Source: Escallonia rubra
Taxonomy: Eukaryota; Streptophyta; Magnoliopsida; Escalloniales; Escalloniaceae
DNA length: 64,000 nt
Direction: 5' to 3'
NCBI GenBank assembly: GCA_033065855.1
Contig: JAVXUO010001786.1
Coordinates: forward strand, 124,001-188,000
The translations under genes and the position numbers were made by a program. Numbering within the stretch: position 1 is the first letter of the stretch; each line of letters starts with the position of its first letter. Below, piece by piece: positions 10,270-21,172 of this stretch. Below the pieces are notes generated by a model. It searched no databases, was not told where the DNA came from, and was given only the letters and a program-made list of their open reading frames with translations.

Positions 10270-11968
10270 ATTACGGTTTTGGGATATTAGAGATTAAGTA
10301 ATGACACCGCTGGTTAGGTTACATGATTTTGTAGACTTGTAACTAGGCTGACGAAAGTGGAAGGTAGAACTCAAGAATTGATCCTTTAGTTTGAAAGTAA
10401 TATGTGAGAAATTCTTTGTACTTTAGTGCACCATAGGGTTGCAGTTAAGCTTGCTACTACTAAGTAGACCGTGCGAAAGAATATATTGTGGTATGTTATC
10501 TGAAAAGCGTAACAGGAGCATGATGATTAGGAATTTAAATATCTGGTTGAGTTGGAGTGGAGTAAGTATAGTCAGTGAGCTTTGTACTAGCTGAGCCATA
10601 ACTATTTCGAGGTTGAGTAATAATATCCGGTTGGTTAGATTATAAAATCTTAGGTTATAATCTGAGTCTTATAGTACAATGAAATATTTGAAGTTGCGAT
10701 GGACCTTACTGAAGCTACTACTGATATTCTTGACTCGTGTTTTGGAGACTATTAAAACTGTTACGATTGTGAATGTTGTCTCTTGATGTTAAAAGGCTTG
10801 TGACTTTTGAAAATGATGTTGTCTCTTGAGGTTATCAAGGGTTCCTTTTGGGATTGGTTATTTGCGATTATGAATTTTCTTCGGTCAAAATCTTATGAGT
10901 TTAGGTCTTCAATTTAAGAGTATTTCATATAAGAACTAAATTATTAAACATCAAGGTCATTGGGTCATGTGGTTCTAGAATCGTTAGCGCGTAAATGATA
11001 ATTCAAGCTCTGTAACATCGAGTAGTATTTAAAGTTGCTTAGGCTATGACTGATAATGATGACTTACATTTCGAAAGTTTCCTACCATTAAGAGAACTTA
11101 CTTCGTTTGGGTAAAGCTAGATTAGATTGGTTTAGAGAAATGTTTTCTAGTTGTCAAGGCTGGTTCAGAATGTAGAACCTTTGGGACTTTTGGAAGGTTA
11201 CGAAAACTCTCGAAGTTCCGCAAGTATTAGAGTGCAAGTGATGACCTAGCAAGTTCGAGCTAAGTATTAAGATTTGAATGGAAATAATGACGTTTGATAT
11301 TCATTGGTGATAAATTTTGGTGCGGAGATTAGGCATTGCTTGAATTTTATGTTGGTTGCTATATATCCGAGTTATAGCAAAAATGTCTGGATGTTGTAAG
11401 TATAATGAAATTTGAGGTCGAAATTCTTTTAATGGGAGACAATGTGATACCCTGGTCTCAAATTGGTCTTATGGTTGATTTTGATGAATACACTTGATGC
11501 TCTAGAAATTTGATCACTTTGTGAGACTTCAAGGTTTAACGATGATTTAATTGAATAAATGGAGAAATGTAGAGATAGCATTTACAACTGGCGAATGTTC
11601 TAATTTAAGATTATTAATCTTAGACGTATTTTTGGTTGGTGAATTGAAGTGAGTTTAAAGTTAAGTGTTATGATGGGAGATGAGATCAGACACCATTAAG
11701 TGCAGAAATCTAATAACACAAAGTTTCGAGGTACAGATTATCAGTGGATTAAAGTGTGTTAAATGCATATCACACATTTCGTGCTTTAAGGTCTTTGGGT
11801 GCATGTACTTATCAAGTCGCTTGAAATTATATCCGAGTTTGATTGTGAACATTTAGATGGATTTAGTCGTGTAGTACACTTGAGGTGTTATGCTGATGGT
11901 TATCAGAGATTAAAATGATTAAGATCAGCTGTACAGGGAACACCAAATTTCGAGGACAAAATTTCTTT
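10270..11968 (+). other. LARD interior, no coding capacity
   Basis: About 1.7 kb of AT-rich sequence holds no ORF with retroviral motifs. Only a 63-codon minus-strand ORF is present, and it has no recognisable features. It fits the conserved but non-coding interior of LARD elements, possibly with packaging signals. Confidence 0.8.
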
Positions 11969-11981
11969 AAGGGGGAGATAA
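11969..11981 (+). other. Polypurine tract
   Basis: AAGGGGGAGATAA lies directly before the 3' LTR, where plus-strand DNA synthesis would be primed. Confidence 0.85.
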
Positions 11982-14900
11982 TGTAATACCCCGAACCTAG
12001 GCTTAACCGATTATTATTACTTTAGCAACAGTTTCTAAGAGTGATGTTCTTTTGAGTTTTTAGCGACGAATTTGGGGAGCATTATAATGATGATCTTTAG
12101 CGACAATTTTAGAATCATGAGAAAAATTTAACGATAACAGATATTATTGATATTGATTAATGTCGTTGGCAAGGATTAGCGTTAACTGGTATTTTTCTAG
12201 AAACCTTTAGCGACAATTTTATACATATAGTTAGCGTCGATATTTTATTGGCAGCTTTAGTTACGAAGTAGTGTAGCGGGGTTAAGTAATAACCCGTTAA
12301 ATTCTTTTAATACGAAATCTTTCATAAATAATTATGATGGACATTTTTGCAACCATAAAAGTGCCGAATAGAATTTAAAGGACTCGGATATAGTTAGGGG
12401 CGATTTGTTGTAATTCTACAACTTAGGGTTGTTACATATATATACACATACTTCATGGGTCAGCCGACCCTAAGCTGCCACACATCTGGAAACGGCGGAG
12501 CACATAGAAGGAGATCTCGGCGATCGAAGAATGTTCTTCCGGTAAGTTTTGCTTTGGTGTTATGTTTTATATGAATTGGTGTCATGGGTAGATGTAGATG
12601 GGTCTCCCTTGAAATGAAATAGCTGTTAGTATATGTATAAGGATCGGATGCAATATCTAGGGGTGTAGATATATATACGTGGGATTTGCGGCAACCACCA
12701 TGGCGCCTTGATGGGTTCGTACAGCCATGGTTACCGTGGAATGGAAGTGGATGGAGACGCGGCCGATGGGTTGCGTGGATGTGCATTGTGAAGTGGCCAT
12801 GTGCGAAACAGAAGAAGAGAAAGTAGGAGCGGAGTGTTGCCTTGCGTCGCGCAGGGATGGCTGCCTTGAAGTGTATTAAGTTGAGTTCGGTTGGTTGTAA
12901 CATACGTGAGTTTTGCGGTAGAGGAGCACCACTGCTGTGAGACAGTGGACTCAAAAGCAAGGCTGCCGTGGCAGCATGTATGTGTACTATGGTTATATGT
13001 GTGCGCGGGTGAGAGGGAGAGGTGATGGTGCAGTGTGCGAAGATTGAAAGGGACGAAGGGAAGGGGAAGCAACGGTTAAGGGGCTGCAACTATACTGTAT
13101 TGTGGGTGTGTGCATTTGTAGGGATTAGTGAGTGAATGTCTTGAAGGTGTTGCTGCATGAGTGTGAGGGAAAGAAGCTGCCGCATGTAGCTCGCATGTGG
13201 GCGTTCAAGTGTGAATGTGAGTGTATGTGTAGGGTGCAAGAATGAAGGCTGAAGACAATTAATGGGTATATTGTGTTGAAGCAGATTGAGTGATATGCAT
13301 ATGGGTGTGTGGGTATATTATGAGTGAGTGTGTGGTTGTGTATAGAAGTGAGTGTTAAGTGCAAATGAGTGTTAGAGTGCAAGTGGGTTTGAAGAGATAC
13401 ACTGTATGCGTGAGAGAATGGAGAGGGGGGAAGATCCTCTGAGAAAGACATGGAATTGATATATATACACGTGAGAAAGAAATATGATTGATACATGCAC
13501 ATGTGTGGGTTTGGTGCATAGATAACTAGGTGAGATTATGTGAAATTGCATGTGTGTGTGAGTTTCGTGTGTGAAGTGATTCCAGGTAGAACACTGCTGG
13601 TTGGGGCTGAAGAAGAAGATAGTGACAGAGAGAGGAAAAGCTTTAGTTTGAAATTGAAGTTAAAAGTGTCGCTAAAGAGGACTATTTTTTTAGCAGTTCT
13701 TTCTTAAATTTTAAGATATATCTAGAACTTTATTTCGACAAAACGCAAAAGAGTAACCTATGTTATTTTTTACAAGATCTACACATAGTAAAAAGTTTAG
13801 ATTTTTCTGAGCTCGGGAAGCGTGCTAACTAGTTTTATCCGAATAGGAGATTTCAGAGTATTTTTAAAATAGTAAAGTAAGTTATTAAATTATGACACTT
13901 TTAAAATAGTCTCATGTAGCTATGATAGAATATTTTCCAGAGTTTCAAAAGTTTTGAAAGTCATTTGCTATTTTTAACATTATTAACAGCGTAGCGCTCG
14001 ATCGTGTATCGCGTAACGCTTCACTATTGCAACAATTTATTTAAATTATTTCAAAGGACCTCTTCTGAATAGATTCAGACAAAGTGCAAATAGGTAATTA
14101 TACATAAGTCGGGGGACGGTTGGGTAAAGTTTTACTCATCTAAAAGAAACTTAATACCTAAACGTGCCCGAGCGTCAATAAATGACGTCTGTATGATTTG
14201 TTATTTAGGTTTTGATAGTCAAGAGATAGGGCCGGCATTTGAGCAAATACCAGAAGCCATTTTTGAGCAAGGTAAGTATCCCTGTCATGTTCCTCCGTAT
14301 ATTTATTTGCAAAAACTATAATATGTATTTATGTTTTGATCAATTGAAGTTCAAAGATTTATTCTGCATATGTTTTATTTCTAAAATATTTGATGAGAAA
14401 TGTAATTTGAAAGAATGCCATGGAATGTCGTGTGAGTCATAAAATGTTACTGAGTACATGTTAATGAGCAATGAAACTTGTCTTGGTTGTTGTGCCCCAT
14501 ATCCAACGGGGGAATGTTGGATTTCGGGCCCTGGTCAACGGGGCTCATACGTTGATGCATAGTACTATGGCTGGTGGTGCGCCCTTGCGTCCACATGATT
14601 ATTTTATCCCGGGTGTAGGAGGGATTTCGGGCCCTAGTCAGGGGGGCTCGTACGCTGACCGCAGCATACCTACGAAAAGAAATATATGTTTCTGATGTGA
14701 ATGGAATGAATGATGGTTGTACTCATATTTGAACATCTTTTCTTTTGAAATTTCATGTATATGTGTATATGTATATGAAAGACATTGTTTTTTTACGAAT
14801 AACAATAATCAAATGTTTGATTTGTTGAAGGAAAACCCATGGCATGTTTTAGAAATTTCAAACTTATTTTAGGAACATGGCTGGTGTATTTGCTGGGCTT

Positions 14901-15267
14901 TCGCTCATTCCTTAATTTTCAGGTGACGACTTAAGGGAAGCGGAGCCGTATGAGCCACACGGGGGAGTAGTGCCCGAAGAGAACTTTTAGAATAATGAGT
15001 GTCCATTATTCGAACATTTTAGTTTATGTTAATTTACGTTATGTTTGAACTGATGTAAGGAGCTTAGGTCTCCTCGAGTTTTCTTTATAAGTTTTAAAGA
15101 CATGTAATGAGAGTTTTATTCGAATTTTTGGAGGTCCGTAAATTAGAATTATTTTGGAGTCACAGGATTGTAGTAAGGCCTGGCAGAGCCCTCGGTTGGA
15201 GCCTATTGGGTCTGCGGCCGGTCACGTGCCTAGCTCACGGGCCTACCCGTGGGTTCGGGTCGTGACA
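11982..15267 (+). repeat. LARD 3' LTR
   Basis: It is a near-identical copy of 6952-10253. It lacks a 17-bp segment present near 8026-8042 and has one extra T near 14790. Its last bases GTGACA abut the duplicated ACAAT and then the N-terminal transposase exon. Confidence 0.95.
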
Positions 15268-15272
15268 ACAAT
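15268..15272. repeat. LARD target-site duplication ACAAT, right copy
   Basis: This matches 6947-6951. Removing the LARD and one copy rejoins the transposase reading frame. Confidence 0.95.
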
Positions 15273-15514
15273 ACTATCGTTTCCCCGTGCTGCGTCCACC
15301 TTGTGTATCCATCCATAAAACCGTACCGACGAAGATGCCATTTTACTTCAATTCTTTTTCTCCAGTGCAACAACTCACATCTACCGCACAGACACCTTAT
15401 CTTATCAAGGTCAACATGTCCAGGATGTGCATAAGCGAAGTCGAGAAATTCGTCAACGCGACACTCAAAATCTTCAGCATTCTTCCTTTTCATCCAACTT
15501 CGATCGACTGACAT
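15273..15514 (-). pseudogene. CACTA transposase, N-terminal exon (transposase-associated domain)
   Basis: The frame starts with MSVDRSWM and contains FLDFAYAHPGHVD, the Cys-rich segment IRCLCGRCEL and YGFMDGYTRW. This is the classic N-terminal Transposase_associated domain of TNPD-type proteins, which begins M.xDRSWM. The initiator Met at 15514 fits the family start. The exon is severed by the LARD; the rest of the protein continues from 6946 downward. Confidence 0.88.
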
Positions 15515-16240
15515 GACGACTGAATTATCGTACTGTATACCACCTTCAATTATGACCAGTCATTAGGCATTGCCGATGTAAATATGAATGCATGAATGTT
15601 ACAACATGTCTACATATTTCCCCTCCACTCTTGAACAGGTAGTGGTCCTATCTCATTCAGAAAAGCACATGTTTATAAAACAGTGAATAACTCATGCTTA
15701 GTCCCATGTCTGTGGAAAATTCGACAGCACCTCCCCGCATTTCTTCAAGTACACGACATCGATTAGGTGTTCAAACATTCATCTAACCTTGCTCAGGAAT
15801 GTTTGACGGATGTTAGAACACCAGATCTGTATGCACCCGGAGAAACACACGAGAACGTGTACCAAATATCCACGACATAGAACACAAAGCATGAGTCAAA
15901 ACATTGTTTTATAAACAATTAGCTTTTCCAAATTGTCCAAACTGGACATCCAAAGGCTCATTACAAAGCATTACTTTGTAATGAGTACCTTTGAACGGGA
16001 ACTAAGGGTTTCTATGCTTACATGCGTTCAGAAATTGATAACATATGCAAGAATCTTTTCGAAATATCAAAACTGCAGAAAGATCGTTACATATGTTACC
16101 AATTCCACATTAAATAGAATTCGTTGGCAATGAGTTGAACCATCTCGTTGCCAATGGAATTCTCAAAACAACAACTAATATAAAGAAGGCAGGGTTTGTA
16201 AACTTAACAACGAGTAATTGAACCATCTCTGGGCAACATG
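15515..16240 (-). other. Upstream of CACTA transposase, non-coding
   Basis: AT-rich leader or promoter-side sequence. No ORF with features is seen and no TATA box was chosen with confidence. Confidence 0.5.
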
Positions 16241-17075
16241 GAGTAATTATGGGATGTACAAGGGCTAATTAGGGCTAACTGGGTTGTTAGGGTTAATTAC
16301 GAGTATTAATTATAGCTAATTAGGGTTGATTATGACTAATTAGGGTTATTTAGTCCTAATTAGCGTGTAATTGTGCCGAGTAGTGCTGATTAGTCCTAAT
16401 TAGGGCTAATTAGGCTTAATTGGATTATGTTAGGGCTAATTTTGGATAATTATAGCTAATTGGGGTTATTTAGTCCTAATTAGGGTTTAATTGTGCCGAG
16501 TAGTGCTGATTAGTCCTAATTAGGGCTAATTAGGTTTAATTGGGTTATGTTAGGGCTAATTAATGTTAATGAGGGCTAGTTTCGGATAATCATAGCTAAT
16601 TAAGGTTGATTATGACTAATTAGGGTTATTTAGTCCTAATTAGGGTTTAATTGTGCCGAGTAGTGCTTATTAGTCCTAATTAGGGCTAATTAGATTTAAT
16701 TGGGTTATGTTAGGGCTAATTAATGTTAATGAGGGCTAGTTTCGGATAATTATAGCTAATTAGGGTTGATTATGACCAATTAGGGTTATTTAGTCCTAGT
16801 TAGGGTTTTAATGGTGCCGAGTAGTGTTGATTAGTCCTAACTAGCGCTAATTAGGCTTAATTGGGTTATGTCAGTGCAAATTACGACTAATTAGGCTAAC
16901 TATAATCAATATGCGCATAATTGGGTTCATTTGGGCTAATTTGGGATAATTACAGCTAAATTGATTTTCATTAGGTTCTTAGGGTTAATTAAAATTATTT
17001 AGGCTCGTTAGAGCTAATTAGGGTTAATTGATTTACTAAAATATTGTTAATCAGGACTGATTAGGGCTAATTATA
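16241..17075. repeat. Degenerate TAATTAGGG tandem array
   Basis: Motifs such as GGGCTAATTAGGG, TAGGGTTAATT and TTAGTCCTAATTAGG repeat every 10-20 bp. A higher-order unit of roughly 110-140 bp contains TTGTGCCGAGTAGTGCT and recurs at about 16370, 16490, 16650 and 16815. It is non-coding and lies inside the promoter side of the CACTA element. Confidence 0.85.
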
Positions 17076-17395
17076 GCCAGTGCTGGAGCCACGATGAGAT
17101 TCCAGGGGGTGCATGCTAAAAATGTCGCATTAACCTAACTAACCTAAATTTAATGCACATTCAACAATCTCAATTTCGACACCTCATATAGGGTGTCGAT
17201 ATGGTGTCCGATACGTGTCTGACACCTTCGGACACGTGTCCGACACATACCGACACGTGTCCGACACCTCTGGACAAGTGTCCGACGCCTCCGGACACTT
17301 GTCCGACACGCACCTCCAGACACATCGGCATACATTAATTTGTTTTTTAAATGTCGGACACTGTCGATCAGACGTGGTGTCCGTGTCTGCGCTAA
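17076..17395. repeat. GTGTCCGACAC repeat cluster
   Basis: About eight GTGTCCGACAC-like units, several palindromic with CACGTG cores, occupy 17180-17340. A phrase CAGTGCTGGAGCCACG at 17078 resembles terminal sequences of some hAT-like elements, but no matching other end was found. The core CCGACAC resembles the maize En/Spm TNPA-binding core; functional meaning is unproven. Confidence 0.6.
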
Positions 17396-18355
17396 CTAAC
17401 AGTTATCTCAATCCAATTGGGTCCCATCCTCCGTCAACAATCTCAATTCTCAATTCTAAAATGCTCAATGCAATAAAAATTAACAAAAATCACACATTCA
17501 ATCCAATTGGGTCTCATCCTCCGTCAATAATCTCAATATCTCAAATGCTCAATGCACAGTTAACAATCTAAAATCATCAATTAACAACCTAAAATCATCA
17601 ATTAATAATCGCAATTACTTCAAATGAACAGCTAATAACCTAAAATCAGCAATTAACAACCTAAAATCACATATCAATAATCACAATTCTCAAATGCACA
17701 ATTAACAACCTAAAATTATCAAACAAATTATCAATGTTCAAATGAGAAACAATTGTTCAAAATGCACATATCCGATGCGCTTGAATTATTTCAATTTAGG
17801 ATTCGATTGTATTAGGGCATTCAATTTAGGGTTCAATTAGTTTAATTTAGGGTTCAGTTCGATTAGGGCATTCAATTTAGGGTTTAATTAAGGTTCAATT
17901 ACATCAATTTAGGGTTCAATTAGGGGGTTCTATTGATTCAATTTAGGGTTCGGTTCATTTGGGGCATTCAATTTAGGGTTCAATTTAGGTTTCAGTTGGA
18001 TTAGGGCATTCAATTTAGGGTTCAATCAGTTTAAATTAGGGTTCGATTCAATTAAGGCATTCAATTTAGGGTTTAATTAGGGTTCAGTTACTTCAATTTA
18101 TGGTTCAATTAGGGGGTTCTATTAGTTCAATTTAGGGTTCGGTTGATGAGACATTCAATTTAGGGTTCAATTAGTTCAATTTACGGTTCGATTGGATTAG
18201 GGCATTCAATTTACGTTTCAATTAGTTTAATTTAGGGTTCGATTCGATCAGGGCATTCAATTTAGGGTTTAATTAGGGTTCAATTACTTCAATTTAGGGT
18301 TCAATTAGGGGGTACTATTAGTTCAATTAGGGGGTTCTATTAGTTCAAGTAGCAA
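17396..18355. repeat. CAATTTAGGGTTC repeat array with telo-box cores
   Basis: First come about 25-bp repeats (AACAACCTAAAATCATCAAT type) at 17540-17720. Then at least 14 copies of TTTAGGGTT occur at 17820-18310, spaced 20-40 bp and embedded in CAATTTAGGGTTCAATTAG. TTAGGGTT is the complement of the plant telo-box core AACCCTAA. Copies are not head-to-tail heptamers, so this is not a telomere array. Confidence 0.85.
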
Positions 18356-19564
18356 GGGCATGGCCTAAAAGGTTATATATTGAGATAGAAACAGTTGAAA
18401 CCGTCCTCATTAGATTGCTATAGTGAGATTCCATCGGTCAATTCCATAATAAAAAAAAAACATTGAAAAAAAAAACTAAGCAATGAAACCGGATTCTCTT
18501 ATGACCTTCACTAATAAAGGAGGTTGCTTTACCCAATCACACCGCCACACGAGACAGCGGGAACTCACCGCCACCACCAAACAAACTCAAACACACTAAC
18601 ATAAGCACTAAGTTGAGGGATGGGGAATGACAAAATACTAGCCTAAAATTACACCCGCTCCTAAAAACTAAACCAACCACATACAACAAACTAAACCAGA
18701 AAGGACAGACACTGAGCTAGAGGGAAAGGGGAGGACTAAACCCTAGCCTTAAAATTAACCCTTTTCGCACGGCCTCACCAGGAACCCAAACATACATCCC
18801 ACACCCCCCTATAGCTGCCTATGTAGCAAACACACCTACCAAAGGCTCGCTCATGCCAGCTTGTCATAATCACATCCACCGGTGTGACTTTATAGCCGTT
18901 CGCAAGCAAAAGTTAGTGCCCAAGCAAACTAGTTAGAACTGAAATATATTTAGTAACCCTAACGTCGCTTTGATTAATTCGGACAACCTAAAAGTAAGAT
19001 TTACAGAAGCAAAGCTTCTACCCACTATCAAGTATATAGGCAATAATTGATGGAATCAAGTCTAAAATGGACTATTTCCTCTTAGGGTGAACATGATTAT
19101 GACATATAAACCATATTAACATACCTAAGTTTAGACAAAAGTAAACAACTTTGGGAAAAAGGGTTCATCAGGATTCACATTGCAATTTCAACTTCACAGA
19201 AAAAAGCTTCACAAAATAAGACTAAACAAGCATAAACAAGCACAAAATTCACTTTGCTAGACAAACTTCACATAAACCTAAAATTGTTGCATAAGGTAAA
19301 TTATAAAACTCGTGGACATACCAACGGTGTAGCTGATGGCGGCAGGAATCCGCAGCGGTGGCAAGTTCAATTCTGTCGAGGGGTGGGTTGTCATGGATGA
19401 CAGAGACGGAGGTGGCTGTTTGAGGGAGGTGGCGACGGAGGTGGCGCGTCGTCGGGGGGTGGGTTGCCGTAGATGTGAAGGTCGCCAGAGTAAATATCGC
19501 CGGTGAGAGATAATTAAGAGAGAGAGAGAAAGAGATAGACGGGAGAAAGAAAAGGGGATCTGAT
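18356..19564 (-). other. CACTA promoter-side unique sequence
   Basis: No gene is seen. Poly-A runs occur at 18449-18475. A G-rich segment at 19370-19475 has repeated GGAGGTGGCG phrases, and a GA-rich tract lies at 19509-19545, just inside the terminal repeats. It is probably the 5' flank of the transposase transcript. Confidence 0.45.
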
Positions 19565-19921
19565 ATTTTAGATAAGACTTTTAGCGATGGGACTAGGCCG
19601 TCGGTAAAAGTCTGTCAGTAAAGCCCTGCTTTCGCCGACGGAATTTTTACCGACGGAATAATTTCGTCGTTTATATATTTTTTAAAAATCATCAAAAATT
19701 ATAAAATTCTATAAAATATTTAGCGACGGTACTATCCGTCGGTAAAAGTTCGTCTGTAATAATCTGTTGGCAAATACTTTGACCAACGGAATATTCCGTC
19801 CTTAAATAGTTTTATCGACGGTTTTTTATCGACGAGGAAATCCGTCGCTCAAAGATGTTTTAGCGACGGAATATAGTCCGTCGCTAAAAGTCCGTCACTA
19901 AATCTGTTTTTCCTTGTAGTG
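19565..19921. repeat. CACTA right terminal and subterminal repeats
   Basis: TTTAGCGATGG, TAGCGACGG and their complements (CCGTCGCTAAAAG, CCGTCGGTAAAAG) alternate and form hairpins. The array ends in TTTTTCCTTGTAGTG, the inverted copy of the left end. Confidence 0.9.
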
Positions 19922-19924
19922 GAA
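19922..19924. repeat. CACTA target-site duplication GAA, right copy
   Basis: GAA follows GTAGTG directly and matches 1040-1042. Confidence 0.85.
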
Positions 19925-20602
19925 GCTCACATAAACTTTCCATATCAACTGCTTAAGGTTCCCTTAAAAAAAACAAGCCTTAATTCTAGATTTTGTAAGG
20001 TTTTCGATTGATTTTCTTGCAATTGTTTTCTAAAAAATGAGGTAAGAGGTTTTAAGCATGTCAATTAGGTCTTTTAAATCAAATTAGAAGCAAGTAGGAG
20101 GTGTCAAGTGGAGGTGAAGAGGTGGAGAAGTCAAGCACGACGAGGCTCTAAGCACGAGGTGGCAAGACAAGGTTGTGTCACCCAACAAGCATGACAAGGC
20201 TCGAAGCATGACATGTCGCGACAGTATGTTGACACGTCACAAGCATGAGGTGACACAACTCTGTGCAAAAAAACATAAAAAATTCGCAGAGAGTCTGGTC
20301 AACAACCGGTTACTCCCAGCTAGATTTTTTATCACTTTTTTTTTTTGTTTCCAACTCTTCTAAAAGTATTTTTGGTCATCCACCTGATCATTTAAAGTTT
20401 CTAACCATCAAATACTCTTTTCCAATTTCTAGGACTTCGTTCACATTCTTAGACAATTTACTCAACTCAAGGTGTTTAACATTTAAACATATATTTAAAT
20501 TTGTTATCATGCATTGTTCATCATAACCATTTTCACATAGAGTGATGCATCTAATCATACTTAAGTGTGTAATAAAAGCATATGAAATGTTAGGTTCTCA
20601 CA
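19925..20602 (-). mobile_element. Tekay-like LTR A, right part (3' LTR start)
   Basis: This is the continuation of 1-1042 beyond the CACTA insertion. On the minus strand the LTR would begin TGTGAGAACC at 20602, immediately downstream of a purine tract (GGAGTGAAGGG, 20603-20613) and of the integrase stop. The strong link to the integrase fragment supports a 3' LTR. Confidence 0.62.
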
Positions 20603-20636
20603 CCCTTCACTCCATAAAGGAATTTGGTCCCTAAGT

Positions 20637-21172
20637 TCATAACTTAAACTTACCAAATAGGTGCGGATAATCTTTTCGCATATCCTCCTCTTTTTCCCAC
20701 GTGGCTTCTTCCACTTCATGATTTTGGCACAAAACTTTGACCAACGGAATGATTTTGTTCCTCAAAACTTTCTCATCAAAAGCAAAAATCTGCAGCGGCA
20801 ACTCTTCATATGACAAATCTAATTGGATTGGTATCGGCTCAGGACTTATCATATGAGATGGGTCAGGGTTATACTTCCGCAACATAGAAAAATGGAACAC
20901 ATCATATACTCCTTCCAAAGATACAGGTAAGGCAACTCAGTATGCCAAATTCCCAACACGTTCCAATATTTCATAAGGGCCAATATATCTTGGTGACAAC
21001 TTCCGTTTCTTTCCAAATCGCTTTATTCCTTTGAATGGTGACACATTGAGAAATACAAAATCTTCCACTGAAAATTCCAACTCTCTTCATCTGTTATCAG
21101 CATAACTTTTCTATTGGCTTTGAGCAGTTAAAATCTGTTGCCGAATTTGCTGAATCTTCCACTGAAAAGAAT
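20637..21172 (-). pseudogene. Chromovirus (Tekay-type) integrase C-terminus with chromodomain, fragment
   Basis: Minus-strand reading gives KSYADNR, FLNVSPFKGIKRFGKK, KLSPRYIGPYEIL, VYDVFHFSMLRKYNPDPSH, then LRNKIIPLVKVL and HEVEEATWEKEEDM. The last part is the chromodomain-like tail that targets chromovirus integrases to chromatin. In-frame stops are visible, for example TGA after RVGNLAY near 20940 and others near 21085-21115, so it is inactive. The rest of pol is missing to the right, where LTR D begins abruptly near 21173. Confidence 0.88.

Larger units (their letters stand above)
6952..15267 (+). mobile_element. Non-coding LTR retroelement (LARD), Tekay-related, complete
   Basis: Two long direct repeats (3,302 and 3,286 bp, TG...CA) flank a 1.7-kb interior, with a perfect 5-bp duplication ACAAT outside. 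A TGGTATCAGAGC primer site follows the 5' LTR and a purine tract precedes the 3' LTR. The interior has no gag or pol similarity, so this fits a large retrotransposon derivative that depends on another element's proteins. The 3' interior phrase around CGAGGACAAAATTTCTTTAA is typical of Tekay/Del chromoviruses. By eye the LTRs differ by about 28 substitutions, one 17-bp deletion and one 1-bp insertion. It interrupts the CACTA transposase gene. Confidence 0.95.
1043..19921 (-). mobile_element. CACTA (En/Spm-type) DNA transposon, complete but disrupted
   Basis: The left end reads CACTACAAGAAAAAA and the right end reads TTTTTCCTTGTAGTG. Together they form terminal inverted repeats of about 15 bp with one mismatch, flanked by the 3-bp duplication GAA. 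Both ends carry clusters of TAGCGACGG in direct and inverted orientation, the subterminal repeats that CACTA transposases recognise. Two genes lie on the minus strand: a TNPD-like transposase (15514 down to 3536) and a TNPA-like second protein (about 3190 to 1654). The transposon promoter end is therefore the right end. A LARD retroelement (6952-15267) sits inside the transposase gene, so without it the element would be about 10.6 kb. Nonsense codons and a frameshift make it non-autonomous today. Confidence 0.93.

Noticed and set aside
17820..18330. Interstitial telomere
   Set aside because: TTTAGGG units are spaced 20-40 bp apart and never head-to-tail as heptamers.
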